62,826 bases of DNA, from assembly GCA_947478785.1 (NCBI GenBank), contig CANJXI010000010.1, positions 1-62,826 on the forward strand. Reading direction: 5' to 3'. The notes under the pieces are model-generated. The model made no database searches. It saw nothing but the letters and a program-made list of their open reading frames with translations, and had not been told where the DNA came from. Below are positions 43,430 to 53,267 of the stretch, piece by piece (the stretch's first letter is position 1; each line of letters opens with the position of its first letter). A program made the position numbers and the translations under genes. The DNA comes from Caulobacteraceae bacterium (GTDB taxonomy: Bacteria > Pseudomonadota > Alphaproteobacteria > Caulobacterales > Caulobacteraceae).

Positions 43430-44845
43430 ATGACAGAGGCATCCGCCGCGACCGCGATCTATCAGGATCGCGCCTTCCTCGGCCACCCGAAGGGGCTGGG
43501 CTTTCTCTCCTTCACCGAGATGTGGGAGCGGTTCTCCTACTACGGGATGCAGACCCTCCTGGTGCTCTACATGGTCCACCAGCTGCTGCTGCCGGGCCAT
43601 GTGGAAAACGTCCTGGGGTTCGCCTTCTTCCGAGGTCTGCTGGAGCACAATGGCCAGCACCTCTCCAACCAGGCGATCGCCTCGGCGATCTTCGGCCTCT
43701 ACTCGGGCCTCGTCTATCTGACGCCGATCCTCGGCGGTCTGTTGGCCGACCGGGTGCTCGGGCGGACCCCGACCATCCTGCTGGGCGGCGTGCTGATGGC
43801 GTTGGGCCATTTCCTGATGGCCTTCGACACCACCTTCCTGATCGCGCTGATCTGCCTGATGCTGGGGGCGGGGTGCTTCAAGGGCAACCTGGCGACCCAG
43901 GTGGGCTCGCTCTACCGGGAAGGCGACAACCGCCGCGCCACCGCCTTCCAGATCTACTACCTGGGGATCAACGCGGGCGTGATCGTGTCCCCGCTGGTGA
44001 CCGGGACCCTGGCCGAGAAGGTCGCCTGGCACTGGGGCTTCGGCGCGGCCGGCGTCGGCATGGTCGTGGCGCTGATCATCTTCGTCAGCGGCCGCAGATA
44101 CCTGCCGCCCGATCCGCCGCTGCGCTCGAAGATCAAGTCCGAGCGCCCCGTGATGACGGCGCACGAATGGCGCAAGGTCGCCCTGCTGGTCGCCATGCTG
44201 CCGGTGCTATCGGCCTCCATCGTCGGCAACAACCAGATCTTCAACGGCTACCTGATCTGGGCCGAGCGCGGCGCCGACCTGACGCTGTTCGGCAAGCCAA
44301 TCCTCACCGAATGGCTGATCTCGGTGGATTCCATCGTCTCGGTGATCACGCTGGCGCTGATGGTCCTCTTCTGGCGGCTGTGGTCGAAGCGGTTCACCGA
44401 GCCAGATGAGCTCGGCAAGATGGTCATCGGCTGCGCCTTCGCGGCGCTCGGCGTCGCCTGTCTCGCGTTCGGGACGATCCTGACCGATCCCGGCCAGAAG
44501 GTGAGCCTTGGCTGGCTGCTGCTCTTCCACCTTCTGAACGACATCGGCTTCGCCAACGTGCTGCCGGTGGGGCTGGCGCTCTATGCGCGCGCCGCGCCTC
44601 GGGCGATCGCGGCGACCATCCTGGGCGTCTATTACCTCCACCTCTTCGCGGGCAACCTCTTCGTGGGCTGGCTGGGCGGACTGCTGGAGAAGATGCCGGC
44701 CGCGCAGTTCTGGCTGATCCACGCCGCCCTGGTGGGCGGCGCGGGCGTCGTGCTGCTGGGCGTCCGACAGGTGTTCGGCGGCCTGCTGGCCGGAGATCCC
44801 GCCGAACCCGACTTCGTCGCCGCCGACGCCGTGAAGGCGCCCTGA
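43430..44845 (+). CDS. POT/PTR family proton-dependent oligopeptide transporter
   Basis: 471 residues, about 12-14 membrane segments. The signature ExxERFSYYG appears as EMWERFSYYGMQ near residue 28, and GGLLADRVLGRTPTILLGGVLMALG and FQIYYLGINAGVIVSPLVTG are the other conserved POT blocks. It imports di- and tripeptides with protons across the inner membrane. GGGAGG precedes the start. The gene is followed at 8 bp by an aldo/keto reductase, probably cotranscribed but without an obvious functional link. Confidence 0.92.
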   Translation: MTEASAATAIYQDRAFLGHPKGLGFLSFTEMWERFSYYGMQTLLVLYMVHQLLLPGHVENVLGFAFFRGLLEHNGQHLSNQAIASAIFGLYSGLVYLTPILGGLLADRVLGRTPTILLGGVLMALGHFLMAFDTTFLIALICLMLGAGCFKGNLATQVGSLYREGDNRRATAFQIYYLGINAGVIVSPLVTGTLAEKVAWHWGFGAAGVGMVVALIIFVSGRRYLPPDPPLRSKIKSERPVMTAHEWRKVALLVAMLPVLSASIVGNNQIFNGYLIWAERGADLTLFGKPILTEWLISVDSIVSVITLALMVLFWRLWSKRFTEPDELGKMVIGCAFAALGVACLAFGTILTDPGQKVSLGWLLLFHLLNDIGFANVLPVGLALYARAAPRAIAATILGVYYLHLFAGNLFVGWLGGLLEKMPAAQFWLIHAALVGGAGVVLLGVRQVFGGLLAGDPAEPDFVAADAVKAP

Positions 44846-44853
44846 ACCGCCCC

Positions 44854-45798
44854 ATGCTCTATCGTTCCCTGGGCCGGACCGGGCTCTCCGTCTCCGAGAT
44901 CGGCCTGGGCTGCGCCAGCTGGTGGGGCAAACCCGCCTTCGACGAGGCGCGCGCCCTGGCCCTGGTCCACGCGGCCATCGAGCGCGGCGTCACGCTCTTC
45001 GACACCGGCTCCAGCTATTCGGCGGGCGAGGCGGAGCCCCGGCTGGGCCGCGCGCTGAAGGGCCGCGACACCGCCGGGCTGGTGATCGCCACCAAGGCCG
45101 GCACATTCCACGCGGGCGGCGGACGGATCGGCCGGGACTTCTCGCCCCGGGCCGTCACCGCCAGCGCCGAACGCTCGCTGCGCAACCTGGGCCTCGACGC
45201 CCTGCCGCTGCTGCAGCTCCACGGCCCGGCGAGCGCGGAACTCACCGACGACCTGCTGGCGGCGCTCCGGGCCCTGAAGGCGAAGGGCCTGGTCCGCGCC
45301 CTGGGGATCAACAGCTTCGATCCCGCCGTCATCGACCATGCCATCGGCCTGCCGGACGTCGACGTGGTGATGGTCGACTACAACGTGCTGCGACCCGAGC
45401 GGGAAGCCCTGATCGCCAGGGCGGCGGGGGCGGGGAAGGGCGTTCTGGCCGGCATGGCGCTCGCCATGGGCCACACCGGCCGCAAGGTCGCCAGCCTCAG
45501 GGGACCGCAGGACCTCTGGTACGCCGCGCGCGCGCTGGTCCGTCACCGGGCCGACGTACTGGCCGGCGCCCGCTACGGCTTCCTTGGCCGGATACCGGGC
45601 ATGACCGGCCCGCAGGCCGCGCTCGCCTATGTGCTGGCCAACGGGAATGTCGCCAGCGCGGTGATCGGCACCACCCGCATGGCGCATCTGGAGGAGAACC
45701 TGGCCGCCTCGGGCATGCGGCTGCCCGCCGGGGTCGTGGCGCGGATTTCCGGCATGGCCCCGACGGGCGCCCGCGGGCATGCTGCGACGGAACGATAG
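44854..45798 (+). CDS. Aldo/keto reductase
   Basis: 314 residues. NADPH-dependent oxidoreductase with a TIM barrel. The tetrad is visible: Asp in LFDTGSSYSAGEAE with the Tyr five residues later, Lys in VIATKAGT and His in LLQLHGP. The C-terminal ASAVIGTTRMAHLEENL is the cofactor-binding end common to the family. The substrate is not apparent. The frame overlaps the 5' part of the next gene only if that gene starts at its earliest ATG. Confidence 0.88.
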   Translation: MLYRSLGRTGLSVSEIGLGCASWWGKPAFDEARALALVHAAIERGVTLFDTGSSYSAGEAEPRLGRALKGRDTAGLVIATKAGTFHAGGGRIGRDFSPRAVTASAERSLRNLGLDALPLLQLHGPASAELTDDLLAALRALKAKGLVRALGINSFDPAVIDHAIGLPDVDVVMVDYNVLRPEREALIARAAGAGKGVLAGMALAMGHTGRKVASLRGPQDLWYAARALVRHRADVLAGARYGFLGRIPGMTGPQAALAYVLANGNVASAVIGTTRMAHLEENLAASGMRLPAGVVARISGMAPTGARGHAATER

Positions 45799-45811
45799 AT
45801 TGGCTCTTGCG

Positions 45812-46606
45812 ATGCGAATGACCCTACTCGCGGCCGTGCTGCTTGCGCCTGGCGCGGTCGGCTGCAGGCCGACGGCCGCGCCCGAGGCCAGGCCACCGGC
45901 GCCGGCCGCCGCCGGCGCGGTCAATCCCGACCCCCGGGTGACGCTCTATAAATGCCCCGACGGCCAGGCGATCGAGGCCGGCTATCCCGACAGCCAGACC
46001 GCCGTCGTCACCTACAAGGGACACGCCTACACCTTGAAGACCGCCCGCTCGGGCAGCGGCGCGCGCTACACCGGCATGGGGCTGCAGTGGTGGACCAAGG
46101 GCCTGCGGCAGGGGTCCATCGCCGCGCTCAAGCCCGGCGAGGACGTCGCCGGCGATCCCGGCATGACCTGCGTGGCCGACGCCGGCCCGCCGGTGGAGCC
46201 GCCGGCCCCGGGAACACCCGGCGGCCTGCCGGACGACCGCACCCCGGTCTCCGAGGCCCCGTTCACGCCCGACAGCGCCCAGGGCGCGGCCAACGTCGTC
46301 CAAACCTATTACGCCCTGCTGGGGAGCGGGAAGGCTGAGGACGCCGCGAAGCTGCGCGGCGACGGCCTGGTCTTCGACCTGCGGCCCTACGCCGAATACC
46401 ACGCCCAGGTCGGAGGGCCGGGCGAGATCGAGGGCGCGGCCGGGTCGCTCTATGTCGAGGTCCCCGTCGTGGTCTATGGCCGCCTGGAGCGGGGCGCGGA
46501 GCTCCACCAGTCCGGCAAGGTCACCCTGCGCCGCGTCAATGGCGTGCCGGGGGCCACGCCGGCGCAGCTTCGCTGGCGCATCGCGACCATCGACCTGAAA
46601 CCTTGA
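45812..46606 (+). CDS. MliC-domain lipoprotein with C-terminal NTF2-like region
   Basis: 264 residues from the ATG at 45812; an earlier in-frame ATG at 45779 would overlap the aldo/keto reductase gene. The signal peptide ends at a lipobox with Cys near residue 18 (GAVGC). Residues about 43-105 (VTLYKCPDGQAIEAGYPDSQTAVVTYKG to YTGMGLQWWTKG) are an MliC domain, which inhibits C-type lysozyme. After a Pro-rich linker, about 150-264 (ANVVQTYYALLGSGKAEDAAKL) look like an NTF2-type fold. It probably sits in the outer membrane facing the periplasm. Confidence 0.78.
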   Translation: MRMTLLAAVLLAPGAVGCRPTAAPEARPPAPAAAGAVNPDPRVTLYKCPDGQAIEAGYPDSQTAVVTYKGHAYTLKTARSGSGARYTGMGLQWWTKGLRQGSIAALKPGEDVAGDPGMTCVADAGPPVEPPAPGTPGGLPDDRTPVSEAPFTPDSAQGAANVVQTYYALLGSGKAEDAAKLRGDGLVFDLRPYAEYHAQVGGPGEIEGAAGSLYVEVPVVVYGRLERGAELHQSGKVTLRRVNGVPGATPAQLRWRIATIDLKP

Positions 46607-46653
46607 GTCCCTGGCGCCTTGAAGCCGGGCCGCAATCGTGTGACGCCGCGCCC

Positions 46654-47621
46654 ATGGGGAGCCAAGACCGCGCACGGGCCAACAGCTTCGACGCCTTGAG
46701 GCTGCTGGCGGCGCTGGCGGTGATCTTCCACCACGTCCGGCCGGTCGCGGGGCTCGCCCCCATCAGGCTGTTCAGCACCGATTTCGGCCAGCTGGGCGTC
46801 GGCGTCTTCTTCGTGATCTCAGGCTTCCTGGTGACCGGCAGCTGGCGCCGCTCGGCCAGGGCAGGGGACTATCTGAAGAAGCGCCTGCTGCGCATCGAGC
46901 CCGCCCTGATCGCATCGGTGGCGATCACCGCCCTGGTCCTGGGCGCCGCCGTCACCACCCTGCCGCTGGCCGACTATTTCCAACGCCGCGAGGTCTGGCT
47001 CTACGTCGCGCGCAACGCGCTGATGTACCCGGTGACCTACAGCCTGCCCGGCGTCTTCGAGCACAATCCCATGCCGGGGATCGTCAACGCCTCGCTGTGG
47101 ACGCTCCGCTTGGAGTTCACCGGCTATCTGGCGCTGATGCTGCTCGGAATCCTGGGCGTCCTGCGCGTCCGGATCGTCGCCGCCCTGGCCCTTGTGGCGG
47201 CCGCGACCGCCCTCGTGCTCCACGTCGCCGCGCCCCAACTCCAGACCCATGAGCCCCTGCGGCTCATCGACCTGGGCGCGTTGAACGGCTTCCTGTTCCT
47301 GGCCGGCGCCGTGCTGCAGCTCCGCGACAGGCCCACGCCCCTCTGGGCCGTCGCGATCTCGGCCCTTCTGCTGCCGACCCCGCTCTGGTTCCTGGGCCTG
47401 CCGGCGGTGACGGTGGCGATCGGAGCGCTGCGCTCGCCGCGCCTGCCTGGCGACATCTCCTACGGCCTCTACGTCTGGGCCTTCCCGCTGCAGCAGATCC
47501 TGGCCGCGAGCGGCTGCCTGTCGTTCGGCGCATCGGTGCTGGCGACCGCGCCCCTTGCGGCGGCGTCCTGGTGGCTGATCGAAAAGCCCGCCCTGCGGCT
47601 CAAGCCGAAACGGGGGGGAAA

Positions 47622-47643
<22 letters not shown>
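46654..47643 (+). CDS. Acyltransferase family 3 membrane protein
   Basis: 329 residues from the ATG at 46654. About ten membrane segments. ANSFDALRLLAALAVIFHHV carries the conserved Arg and the HH-type histidine near residue 27, and GVGVFFVISGFLVTGSW and YLKKRLLRIEPAL match the AT-3 family. Members acetylate or succinylate sugars of surface polysaccharides. The C-terminal seven codons and the stop lie within the 3' end of tRNA-Asp on the opposite strand. Confidence 0.87.
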
Positions 47644-47698
<55 letters not shown>

Positions 47699-47729
47699 AC
47701 TTTGCGCGCGCTGTAAACGCGAGGGGCGT

Positions 47730-47758
47730 CTGATAGGTCCGGGCCGGAATCGTGTCAA
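47730..47758 (-). promoter_or_regulatory. Promoter of tRNA-Asp
   Basis: Reading the minus strand, a perfect TTGACA at 47758-47753 and TATCAG at 47735-47730 are 17 bp apart. The start of transcription would be about 25 bp before the tRNA. Confidence 0.55.
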
Positions 47759-47858
47759 CGGAAGAGTGTCTCCCGCGCCGATCCGTCCGGGGACAAGGGA
47801 AATTGCGTGACCCCGATGCGCCACGTCACAGGGCTTTTCGCGTTGCACAAAGCCGGGT

Positions 47859-47887
47859 TTGAAACCGCTCCGTCGCTGGTCTAGAAG
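47859..47887 (+). promoter_or_regulatory. Candidate promoter of the nuo operon
   Basis: TTGAAAC at 47859-47865, a 14-bp spacer and TCTAGAAG at 47880-47887 resemble the Caulobacter vegetative promoter. The transcript would have a leader of only about 20 nt before nuoA. Confidence 0.4.
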
Positions 47888-47912
47888 GGCGCGCGACTCC
47901 TCCGAGGAATCC

Positions 47913-48290
47913 ATGAACGCGTTCCTGCTTCAGTACCTGCCCATCGTGATCTTCCTGGGCATCGCGGCGGCGCTGGGCGTCGTCTTCATCCTGGCCGGCT
48001 TCACGCTGGCCCCCAAGGCGCCGGACGCCGAGAAGATGTCGTCCTACGAGTGCGGCTTCAACGCCTTCGACGACGCGCGGATGAAGTTCGACGTGCGCTT
48101 CTACCTGGTCTCCATCCTGTTCATCATCTTCGACCTGGAGGTGGCGTTCCTGTTCCCCTGGGCCGTGGCGCTGATGAAACTTCCGGCAGCCGCCGGCCAG
48201 TTCGCCTTCTGGTCGATGATGAGCTTCCTGGGCGTGCTGACCGTGGGCTTCATCTACGAGTGGAAGAAGGGGGCCCTGGAATGGGAGTGA
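47913..48290 (+). CDS. nuoA: NADH-quinone oxidoreductase subunit A
   Basis: 125 residues, three membrane segments. Membrane-arm subunit near the quinone site. The conserved loop [41 protein letters not shown] contains the Cys that moves in the active/deactive transition of complex I. CGAGGAA precedes the ATG. First gene of the nuo operon; its end overlaps nuoB by 10 nt. Confidence 0.97.
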   Translation: MNAFLLQYLPIVIFLGIAAALGVVFILAGFTLAPKAPDAEKMSSYECGFNAFDDARMKFDVRFYLVSILFIIFDLEVAFLFPWAVALMKLPAAAGQFAFWSMMSFLGVLTVGFIYEWKKGALEWE

Positions 48291-48841
48291 TCGTTCCCGC
48301 CGGGTCCGGAGCCCGCTCGACGGTCGAGGGCTACGATCCCAAGGCCCACGACCCGTTCTTCGACGGCGTCTCCCAGCAGCTCGCAGACAAGGGCTTCATC
48401 ACCGCGGGCGTCGACGACCTGATCACCTGGGCCCGGACCGGCTCGCTGATGTGGATGACCTTCGGGCTCGCCTGCTGCGCGGTCGAGATGATGCAGGCGT
48501 CCATGCCCCGCTACGACCTGGAGCGCTACGGCTTCGCGCCCCGCGCCAGCCCGCGCCAGAGCGACGTGATGATCGTCGCGGGCACGCTGGTGAACAAAAT
48601 GGCCCCGGCGCTCCGCAAGGTCTACGACCAGATGCCGGAGCCCCGCTATGTGATCTCCATGGGCTCCTGCGCCAACGGCGGCGGCTACTACTATTTCAGC
48701 TATTCCACCGTGCGCGGCTGCGACCGGATCGTGCCGGTCGACGTCTATGTGCCGGGTTGCCCGCCCACCGCCGAGGCCCTGGTCTACGGTGTGCTGCAGC
48801 TGCAGAAGAAGATCCGCCGCACCGGGACCATCGTGCGATGA
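48281..48841 (+). CDS. nuoB: NADH-quinone oxidoreductase subunit B
   Basis: 186 residues. Carries the terminal [4Fe-4S] cluster N2 that reduces quinone. Cluster ligands are seen in [10 protein letters not shown] (vicinal cysteines), [15 protein letters not shown] and [12 protein letters not shown]. The ATG at 48281 lies inside the end of nuoA. Stop overlaps the nuoC start as ATGA. Confidence 0.97.
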   Translation: MGVIVPAGSGARSTVEGYDPKAHDPFFDGVSQQLADKGFITAGVDDLITWARTGSLMWMTFGLACCAVEMMQASMPRYDLERYGFAPRASPRQSDVMIVAGTLVNKMAPALRKVYDQMPEPRYVISMGSCANGGGYYYFSYSTVRGCDRIVPVDVYVPGCPPTAEALVYGVLQLQKKIRRTGTIVR

Positions 48842-49470
48842 CCTGGCCGACCGATCCCAAGATGCTGGAGAAACTCGGCAAGGCGATCCTGAAGGACGCC
48901 AAGGGCATTCTCACGACGGCGGACGTGCAGTTCGGCGACCTCACCCTGACGGGCCCCGCCGCGCGGGTGGTGGACGCCATGACCTACCTGCGCGACGCCC
49001 ACGGCTTCCACCTGTTGATCGACATCTGCGGCGCCGACTATCCCGAGCGCGAGCGGCGCTTCGACGTGGTCTACCACCTGCTCTCGATGACCCGGAACCT
49101 GCGCGTGCGGGTGAAGGTGCAGACCGACGAGGACACCGCCGTGCCGTCCGTCACGCCGGTCTTCCCGGCCGCCGACTGGTACGAGCGCGAAGCCTTCGAC
49201 ATGTACGGCGTCTTCTTCGACGGCCATCCGGACCTGCGCCGGATCCTCACCGACTACGGCTTCCACGGCCATCCGCTCCGCAAGGACTTCCCGATGACCG
49301 GCTATGTGGAGGTCCGCTACGACGACGAGCTGAAGCGCGTGGTCTATGAGCCGGTGAAGTCCGTCGAATGGCGCAACTGGGACTTCCTCTCCCCCTGGGA
49401 GGGGATCGAGAAGGGCTACGCGGCGCTGCCCGGCGACGAGAAGGCGCCCGAGCCCGGAGCGAAACCATGA
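48838..49470 (+). CDS. nuoC: NADH-quinone oxidoreductase subunit C (30 kDa)
   Basis: 210 residues. Peripheral-arm subunit of the Q module, separate from NuoD here as in mitochondria. [61 protein letters not shown] are the family signature. Overlaps nuoB and nuoD by 4 nt each. Confidence 0.97.
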   Translation: MTWPTDPKMLEKLGKAILKDAKGILTTADVQFGDLTLTGPAARVVDAMTYLRDAHGFHLLIDICGADYPERERRFDVVYHLLSMTRNLRVRVKVQTDEDTAVPSVTPVFPAADWYEREAFDMYGVFFDGHPDLRRILTDYGFHGHPLRKDFPMTGYVEVRYDDELKRVVYEPVKSVEWRNWDFLSPWEGIEKGYAALPGDEKAPEPGAKP

Positions 49471-50720
49471 CCGGTTCCGCCGCCCCCGCCGAATCCGGCG
49501 AACTGGCGGTCACCGAGACCGGCGAACTCGCGCTGATCCCGGAGACCAAGGTCCGCAAGTTCAACATCAACTTCGGCCCGCAGCATCCGGCGGCCCACGG
49601 CGTCCTGCGCCTGATCCTGGAGCTGGACGGCGAGGTCGTCGAGCGGGTGGACCCGCACATCGGCCTCCTGCACCGGGGCACCGAGAAGCTGATCGAGGCC
49701 CGGCCCTACCAGCAGACGATCCCCTATTTCGACCGCCTCGACTACGTCGCCCCGATGAACCAGGAGCACGCCTATGTGCTGGCCATCGAGCGGCTGATCG
49801 GGGTCGACGTCCCGATCCGCGGCAACCTGATCCGCACGCTCTACGACGAGATCGGCCGCATCCTGAACCACCTGCTCAACGTCACCACCCAGGCGATGGA
49901 CGTGGGCGCGCTCACCCCGCCGCTGTGGGGCTTCGAGCAGCGCGAGAAGCTGATGGTGTTCTACGAGCGCGCGTCCGGCGCGCGGATGCACGCCAACTAC
50001 TATCGCGTGGGCGGCGTGCGCCAGGACCTGCCCGAGGCGCTGGTCCGCGACATCTCCGACTGGTGCGACCACTTCCCCAAGGTCTGCGACGACCTGGAGA
50101 CGCTGATCACCGGCAACCGCATCTTCAAGCAGCGCAACGTCGACGTCGGCAAGGTGACCAGGGAAGAGGCCATCGCCTGGGGCTTCTCCGGCGTGATGGT
50201 CCGCGGCTCCGGCATCGAGTGGGACCTGCGCCGCGCCCAGCCCTACGCCTGTTACAACGACATGGAGTTCGAGGTCCCGATCGGGCTCAACGGCGACTGC
50301 TACGACCGCTATCTCTGCCGCATGCAGGAGATGCGCGAGTCCACGAAGATCATGAAGCAGTGCTGCGAGCGCCTCTTGAAGACGCCGGGGCCCGTGCTGA
50401 CCGAGGACGCCAAGATCGCCGCGCCCCGCCGGGGCGAGATGAAGCGCTCGATGGAGGCGCTGATCCACCACTTCAAGATCTTCACCGAGGGCTATCGCAC
50501 CCCGCCGGGCGAGGTCTACGCCTGCGTCGAGGCCCCCAAGGGCGAGTTCGGCGTCTATCTGGTCTCCGACGGCACCAACAAGCCCTACCGGGTGAAGATC
50601 CGCGCGCCGGGCTATCCGCACCTGCAGGCCATGGACTGGATGAACCGCGGCCACATGCTGGCCGACGTCTCCGCGATCCTGGGCTCCATCGACATCGTCT
50701 TCGGGGAGATCGACCGGTGA
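49467..50720 (+). CDS. nuoD: NADH-quinone oxidoreductase subunit D (49 kDa)
   Basis: 417 residues. Forms the quinone-binding pocket with Nuo[26 protein letters not shown] carries the quinone-contacting His, and [21 protein letters not shown] and the C-terminal [18 protein letters not shown] are conserved. The first 25 residues ([18 protein letters not shown]) are a poorly conserved extension. Stop overlaps the next GTG start. Confidence 0.97.
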   Translation: MTGSAAPAESGELAVTETGELALIPETKVRKFNINFGPQHPAAHGVLRLILELDGEVVERVDPHIGLLHRGTEKLIEARPYQQTIPYFDRLDYVAPMNQEHAYVLAIERLIGVDVPIRGNLIRTLYDEIGRILNHLLNVTTQAMDVGALTPPLWGFEQREKLMVFYERASGARMHANYYRVGGVRQDLPEALVRDISDWCDHFPKVCDDLETLITGNRIFKQRNVDVGKVTREEAIAWGFSGVMVRGSGIEWDLRRAQPYACYNDMEFEVPIGLNGDCYDRYLCRMQEMRESTKIMKQCCERLLKTPGPVLTEDAKIAAPRRGEMKRSMEALIHHFKIFTEGYRTPPGEVYACVEAPKGEFGVYLVSDGTNKPYRVKIRAPGYPHLQAMDWMNRGHMLADVSAILGSIDIVFGEIDR

Positions 50721-51067
50721 CCGTTCCCGCCACGCTTTCGCCCGTGGACCTGATCCAGGCGCAGTTCGACGCCTACAACGCCCAGGACCTGGACGCCTAT
50801 TGCGCCTTCTTCGCCGACGACGTGATCGTCGCCGACTACAACAGCGCGGTGACGGTCGAGGGGATCGCCGCCTACCGCGCGAAATATCTGCAGGTCTTCG
50901 CCGACTTTCCGCAAAACAAGGCCGAGCTCTTGAACCGCATGGCGGTGGGCGACTTCGTCGTCGACCACGAGCGCGTGGTGCGCAGCCCCGGCGGGACGAC
51001 CTTCGAGGTCATCTGCATCTACACGCTGGCCGCCGGCAAGGTCGCCCGCGTGGACTTCGCCAAGTGA
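50717..51067 (+). CDS. NTF2-like (SnoaL-type) protein inside the nuo operon
   Basis: 116 residues from a GTG that overlaps the nuoD stop as [58 protein letters not shown] is a SnoaL/steroid-isomerase-like NTF2 fold; the remainder ([38 protein letters not shown]) completes it. No signal peptide. NTF2-like proteins are enzymes or small-molecule binders. It is not a complex I subunit I know of. The tight coupling implies expression with NuoD and suggests assembly or ligand binding, but this is inference. Confidence 0.85.
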   Translation: MTVPATLSPVDLIQAQFDAYNAQDLDAYCAFFADDVIVADYNSAVTVEGIAAYRAKYLQVFADFPQNKAELLNRMAVGDFVVDHERVVRSPGGTTFEVICIYTLAAGKVARVDFAK

Positions 51068-51074
51068 GGCCCAG

Positions 51075-51737
51075 TTGAGCATCCGCAGACTAGCCCTCGA
51101 CCAGCCCGCAAGCTTCGCCTTCGCGCCCGAGACGCTGAAGGCCGCCCAGGGCTGGATGAAGAGCTTCCCGGCCGGCCGCCAGCAGTCGGCGGTGATCGCC
51201 ATCCTGTGGCTGGTTCAGAAGCAGGAAGGCTGGGTCTCCGAGCCCGCCATCCGCGCCGTGGCTGAACTGCTCGGCATGCCGGTGATCCGGGTGCTTGAGG
51301 TGGCGACGTTCTATACGATGTTCATGCTGGAGCCGGTCGGCACGCACGCCCTGGTGCAAGTCTGCGGCACCACGCCCTGCCAGCTGCGCGGGGCGGGCGA
51401 CATCATCGCCGTCTGCCAGCGCAAGTTCGGCCCGCGCGATCACCGTACTTCGGACGGCAAGTTCTACTGGCAGGAGGTCGAGTGCCTGGGCGCCTGCTCC
51501 AACGCCCCGATGGCCGCGATCAACGACTATTATTACGAGGACCTGACGCCGGAGAGCTTCGAGAAGATCCTCGACGACTTCGCGGCCGGCAAGGGACCGC
51601 AGCCCGGCTCGGCGATCGGCCGCCAGGGCGCGGCCCCCGAGGGCGAGCCCCTGACCCTGACCGATGCCTCGCTCTACGACGGCTCCCTGGCCCGGCCGGT
51701 GACGATCCCCAACCTCGCGCCGAAGGAGCCGGCGTGA
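51075..51737 (+). CDS. nuoE: NADH-quinone oxidoreductase subunit E (24 kDa)
   Basis: 220 residues from a TTG with GAGG five bases upstream; the next ATG is 27 codons in and would cut the conserved N-terminus. Holds the [2Fe-2S] cluster N1a: ligands in VQVCGTTPCQLRG and VECLGACSNAPM. The last 50 residues (GPQPGSAIGRQGAAPEGEPLTL) are a flexible tail. Partner of NuoF and NuoG in the NADH-oxidising module. Confidence 0.95.
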   Translation: MSIRRLALDQPASFAFAPETLKAAQGWMKSFPAGRQQSAVIAILWLVQKQEGWVSEPAIRAVAELLGMPVIRVLEVATFYTMFMLEPVGTHALVQVCGTTPCQLRGAGDIIAVCQRKFGPRDHRTSDGKFYWQEVECLGACSNAPMAAINDYYYEDLTPESFEKILDDFAAGKGPQPGSAIGRQGAAPEGEPLTLTDASLYDGSLARPVTIPNLAPKEPA

Positions 51738-51943
51738 GCCCAGACCTGCAGAAGAGCCGCAAGCGCCTCGTCACGATGTTCGTGATCGACACCGTGGCCA
51801 TATTCGTCGCCGGCGGGGCCGCCACCGGTGCGTTCGTCTACGGGATCGACTGGCTGAAGCTGGTCTTCGTCGGTGCGATCGCGGTGGGGGTCGGCATCCA
51901 GATCTGGTTCATCGCGGGCTTTCGCCCCGGCAGGGGAGCTTAA
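51734..51943 (+). CDS. Small two-helix membrane protein inside the nuo operon
   Basis: 69 residues from a GTG overlapping the nuoE stop as GTGA. After a basic start ([15 protein letters not shown]), two hydrophobic helices follow (about 15-35 and 41-62), and the end FRPGRGA is basic. No known domain. Too small for a carrier; proteins of this kind can be assembly factors or accessory subunits. Downstream nuoF begins 4 bp later. Confidence 0.8.
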   Translation: MSPDLQKSRKRLVTMFVIDTVAIFVAGGAATGAFVYGIDWLKLVFVGAIAVGVGIQIWFIAGFRPGRGA

Positions 51944-51947
51944 GCGC

Positions 51948-53264
51948 ATGGCCGGCATCCTGGCGGACAAGGACCGCATCTTCCTCAACATCTACGGCCG
52001 CCATGACTGGGGCCTGGAGGGCGCCAAGGCGCGCGGCGCCTGGAACGGCGTGGGCGACATCGTCGGCCAGACACCAGAGTGGATCTGCGACCAGATCAAG
52101 GCCTCGGGCCTGCGCGGCCGGGGCGGGGCGGGCTTCGCCACCGGCCTGAAGTGGACCTTCATGCCCAAGCAGGAGAGCGAGCGGCCGCACTACCTGCTGG
52201 TCAACGCCGACGAGAGCGAACCTGGCGCCTGCAAGGACCGCGAGATCCTGCGCAACGATCCGCACCTCCTGATCGAGGGCTGCCTGATCGCCTGCCGCGC
52301 CATGCGCTCGCGCCAGGCCTACATCTATATCCGCGGCGAATATGTCTTCGAGCGCGAGCGGCTGACCGCCGCCATCCAGCAGGCCTACAAGGCCAAGCTG
52401 ATCGGCAAGAACAACGTCCACGGCTACGACTTCGACATCGGCCTGGCCCACGGCGGCGGCGCCTACATCTGCGGCGACGAGACCGCGCTGATGGAAAGCT
52501 TCGAGGGCAAGAAGGGCCAGCCGCGCCTGAAGCCCCCGTTCCCGGCCGGCGCCGGCATCTACGGCTGCCCGACCACGGTCAACAACGTCGAGACCATCGC
52601 GGTCGTCGGCACGATCCTGCGCCGTGGGGCCGCCTGGTTCGCGGGCTTCGGCACGGAGAAGTCGACGGGCACCAAGCTGTTCGCGGGCTCAGGCCATCTG
52701 AACAAGCCCTGCGTGGTCGAGGACGCGGTCGGCATCTCGGTCAAGCAGCTGATCGAGGACCACTTCGGCGGCGTGCGCGGCGGCTGGAAGAATCTCAAGG
52801 CGGTGATCCCCGGCGGCATCTCTGTCCGCATGATCCCGGCCGAGGAATGCGAAGTGGCCCTCATGACCTATGAGGACCTGCAGGCTCGGGGCTCGGGGCT
52901 GGGCACCGGCACCATGATCGTCATGGACAAGGACGCCGACCTCGTGCGGGCCATCGCGCGCGCCTCCTACTTCTACAAGCACGAGAGCTGCGGCCAGTGC
53001 ACGCCCTGCCGCGAGGGCACCGGCTGGATGTGGCGGGTGATGGAGCGGATGGTCACCGGCGAAGCCGAGATGAGCGAGATCGACCTCCTGCTCGACGTCG
53101 CCAGCCAGGTCGAGGGCCACACCATCTGCGGCCTGGGCGACGCGGCCGCCTGGCCGATCCAGGGCCTGTTCCGTCACTTCCGCCACGAGGTGGAGGACCG
53201 CATCACCCAGTATCGCGCCGGCAAGCCCCACGTGCAGGGCGTGAGCCTCCAGGCGGCGGAGTAG
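51948..53264 (+). CDS. nuoF: NADH-quinone oxidoreductase subunit F (51 kDa)
   Basis: 438 residues. Oxidises NADH with FMN and passes electrons to cluster N3. [16 protein letters not shown] is the nucleotide-binding loop, [14 protein letters not shown] the FMN site, and N3 ligands are in [12 protein letters not shown] and [15 protein letters not shown] precedes the ATG. Only 3 bp separate its stop from the next gene. Confidence 0.97.
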   Translation: MAGILADKDRIFLNIYGRHDWGLEGAKARGAWNGVGDIVGQTPEWICDQIKASGLRGRGGAGFATGLKWTFMPKQESERPHYLLVNADESEPGACKDREILRNDPHLLIEGCLIACRAMRSRQAYIYIRGEYVFERERLTAAIQQAYKAKLIGKNNVHGYDFDIGLAHGGGAYICGDETALMESFEGKKGQPRLKPPFPAGAGIYGCPTTVNNVETIAVVGTILRRGAAWFAGFGTEKSTGTKLFAGSGHLNKPCVVEDAVGISVKQLIEDHFGGVRGGWKNLKAVIPGGISVRMIPAEECEVALMTYEDLQARGSGLGTGTMIVMDKDADLVRAIARASYFYKHESCGQCTPCREGTGWMWRVMERMVTGEAEMSEIDLLLDVASQVEGHTICGLGDAAAWPIQGLFRHFRHEVEDRITQYRAGKPHVQGVSLQAAE

Positions 53265-53267
53265 GTC

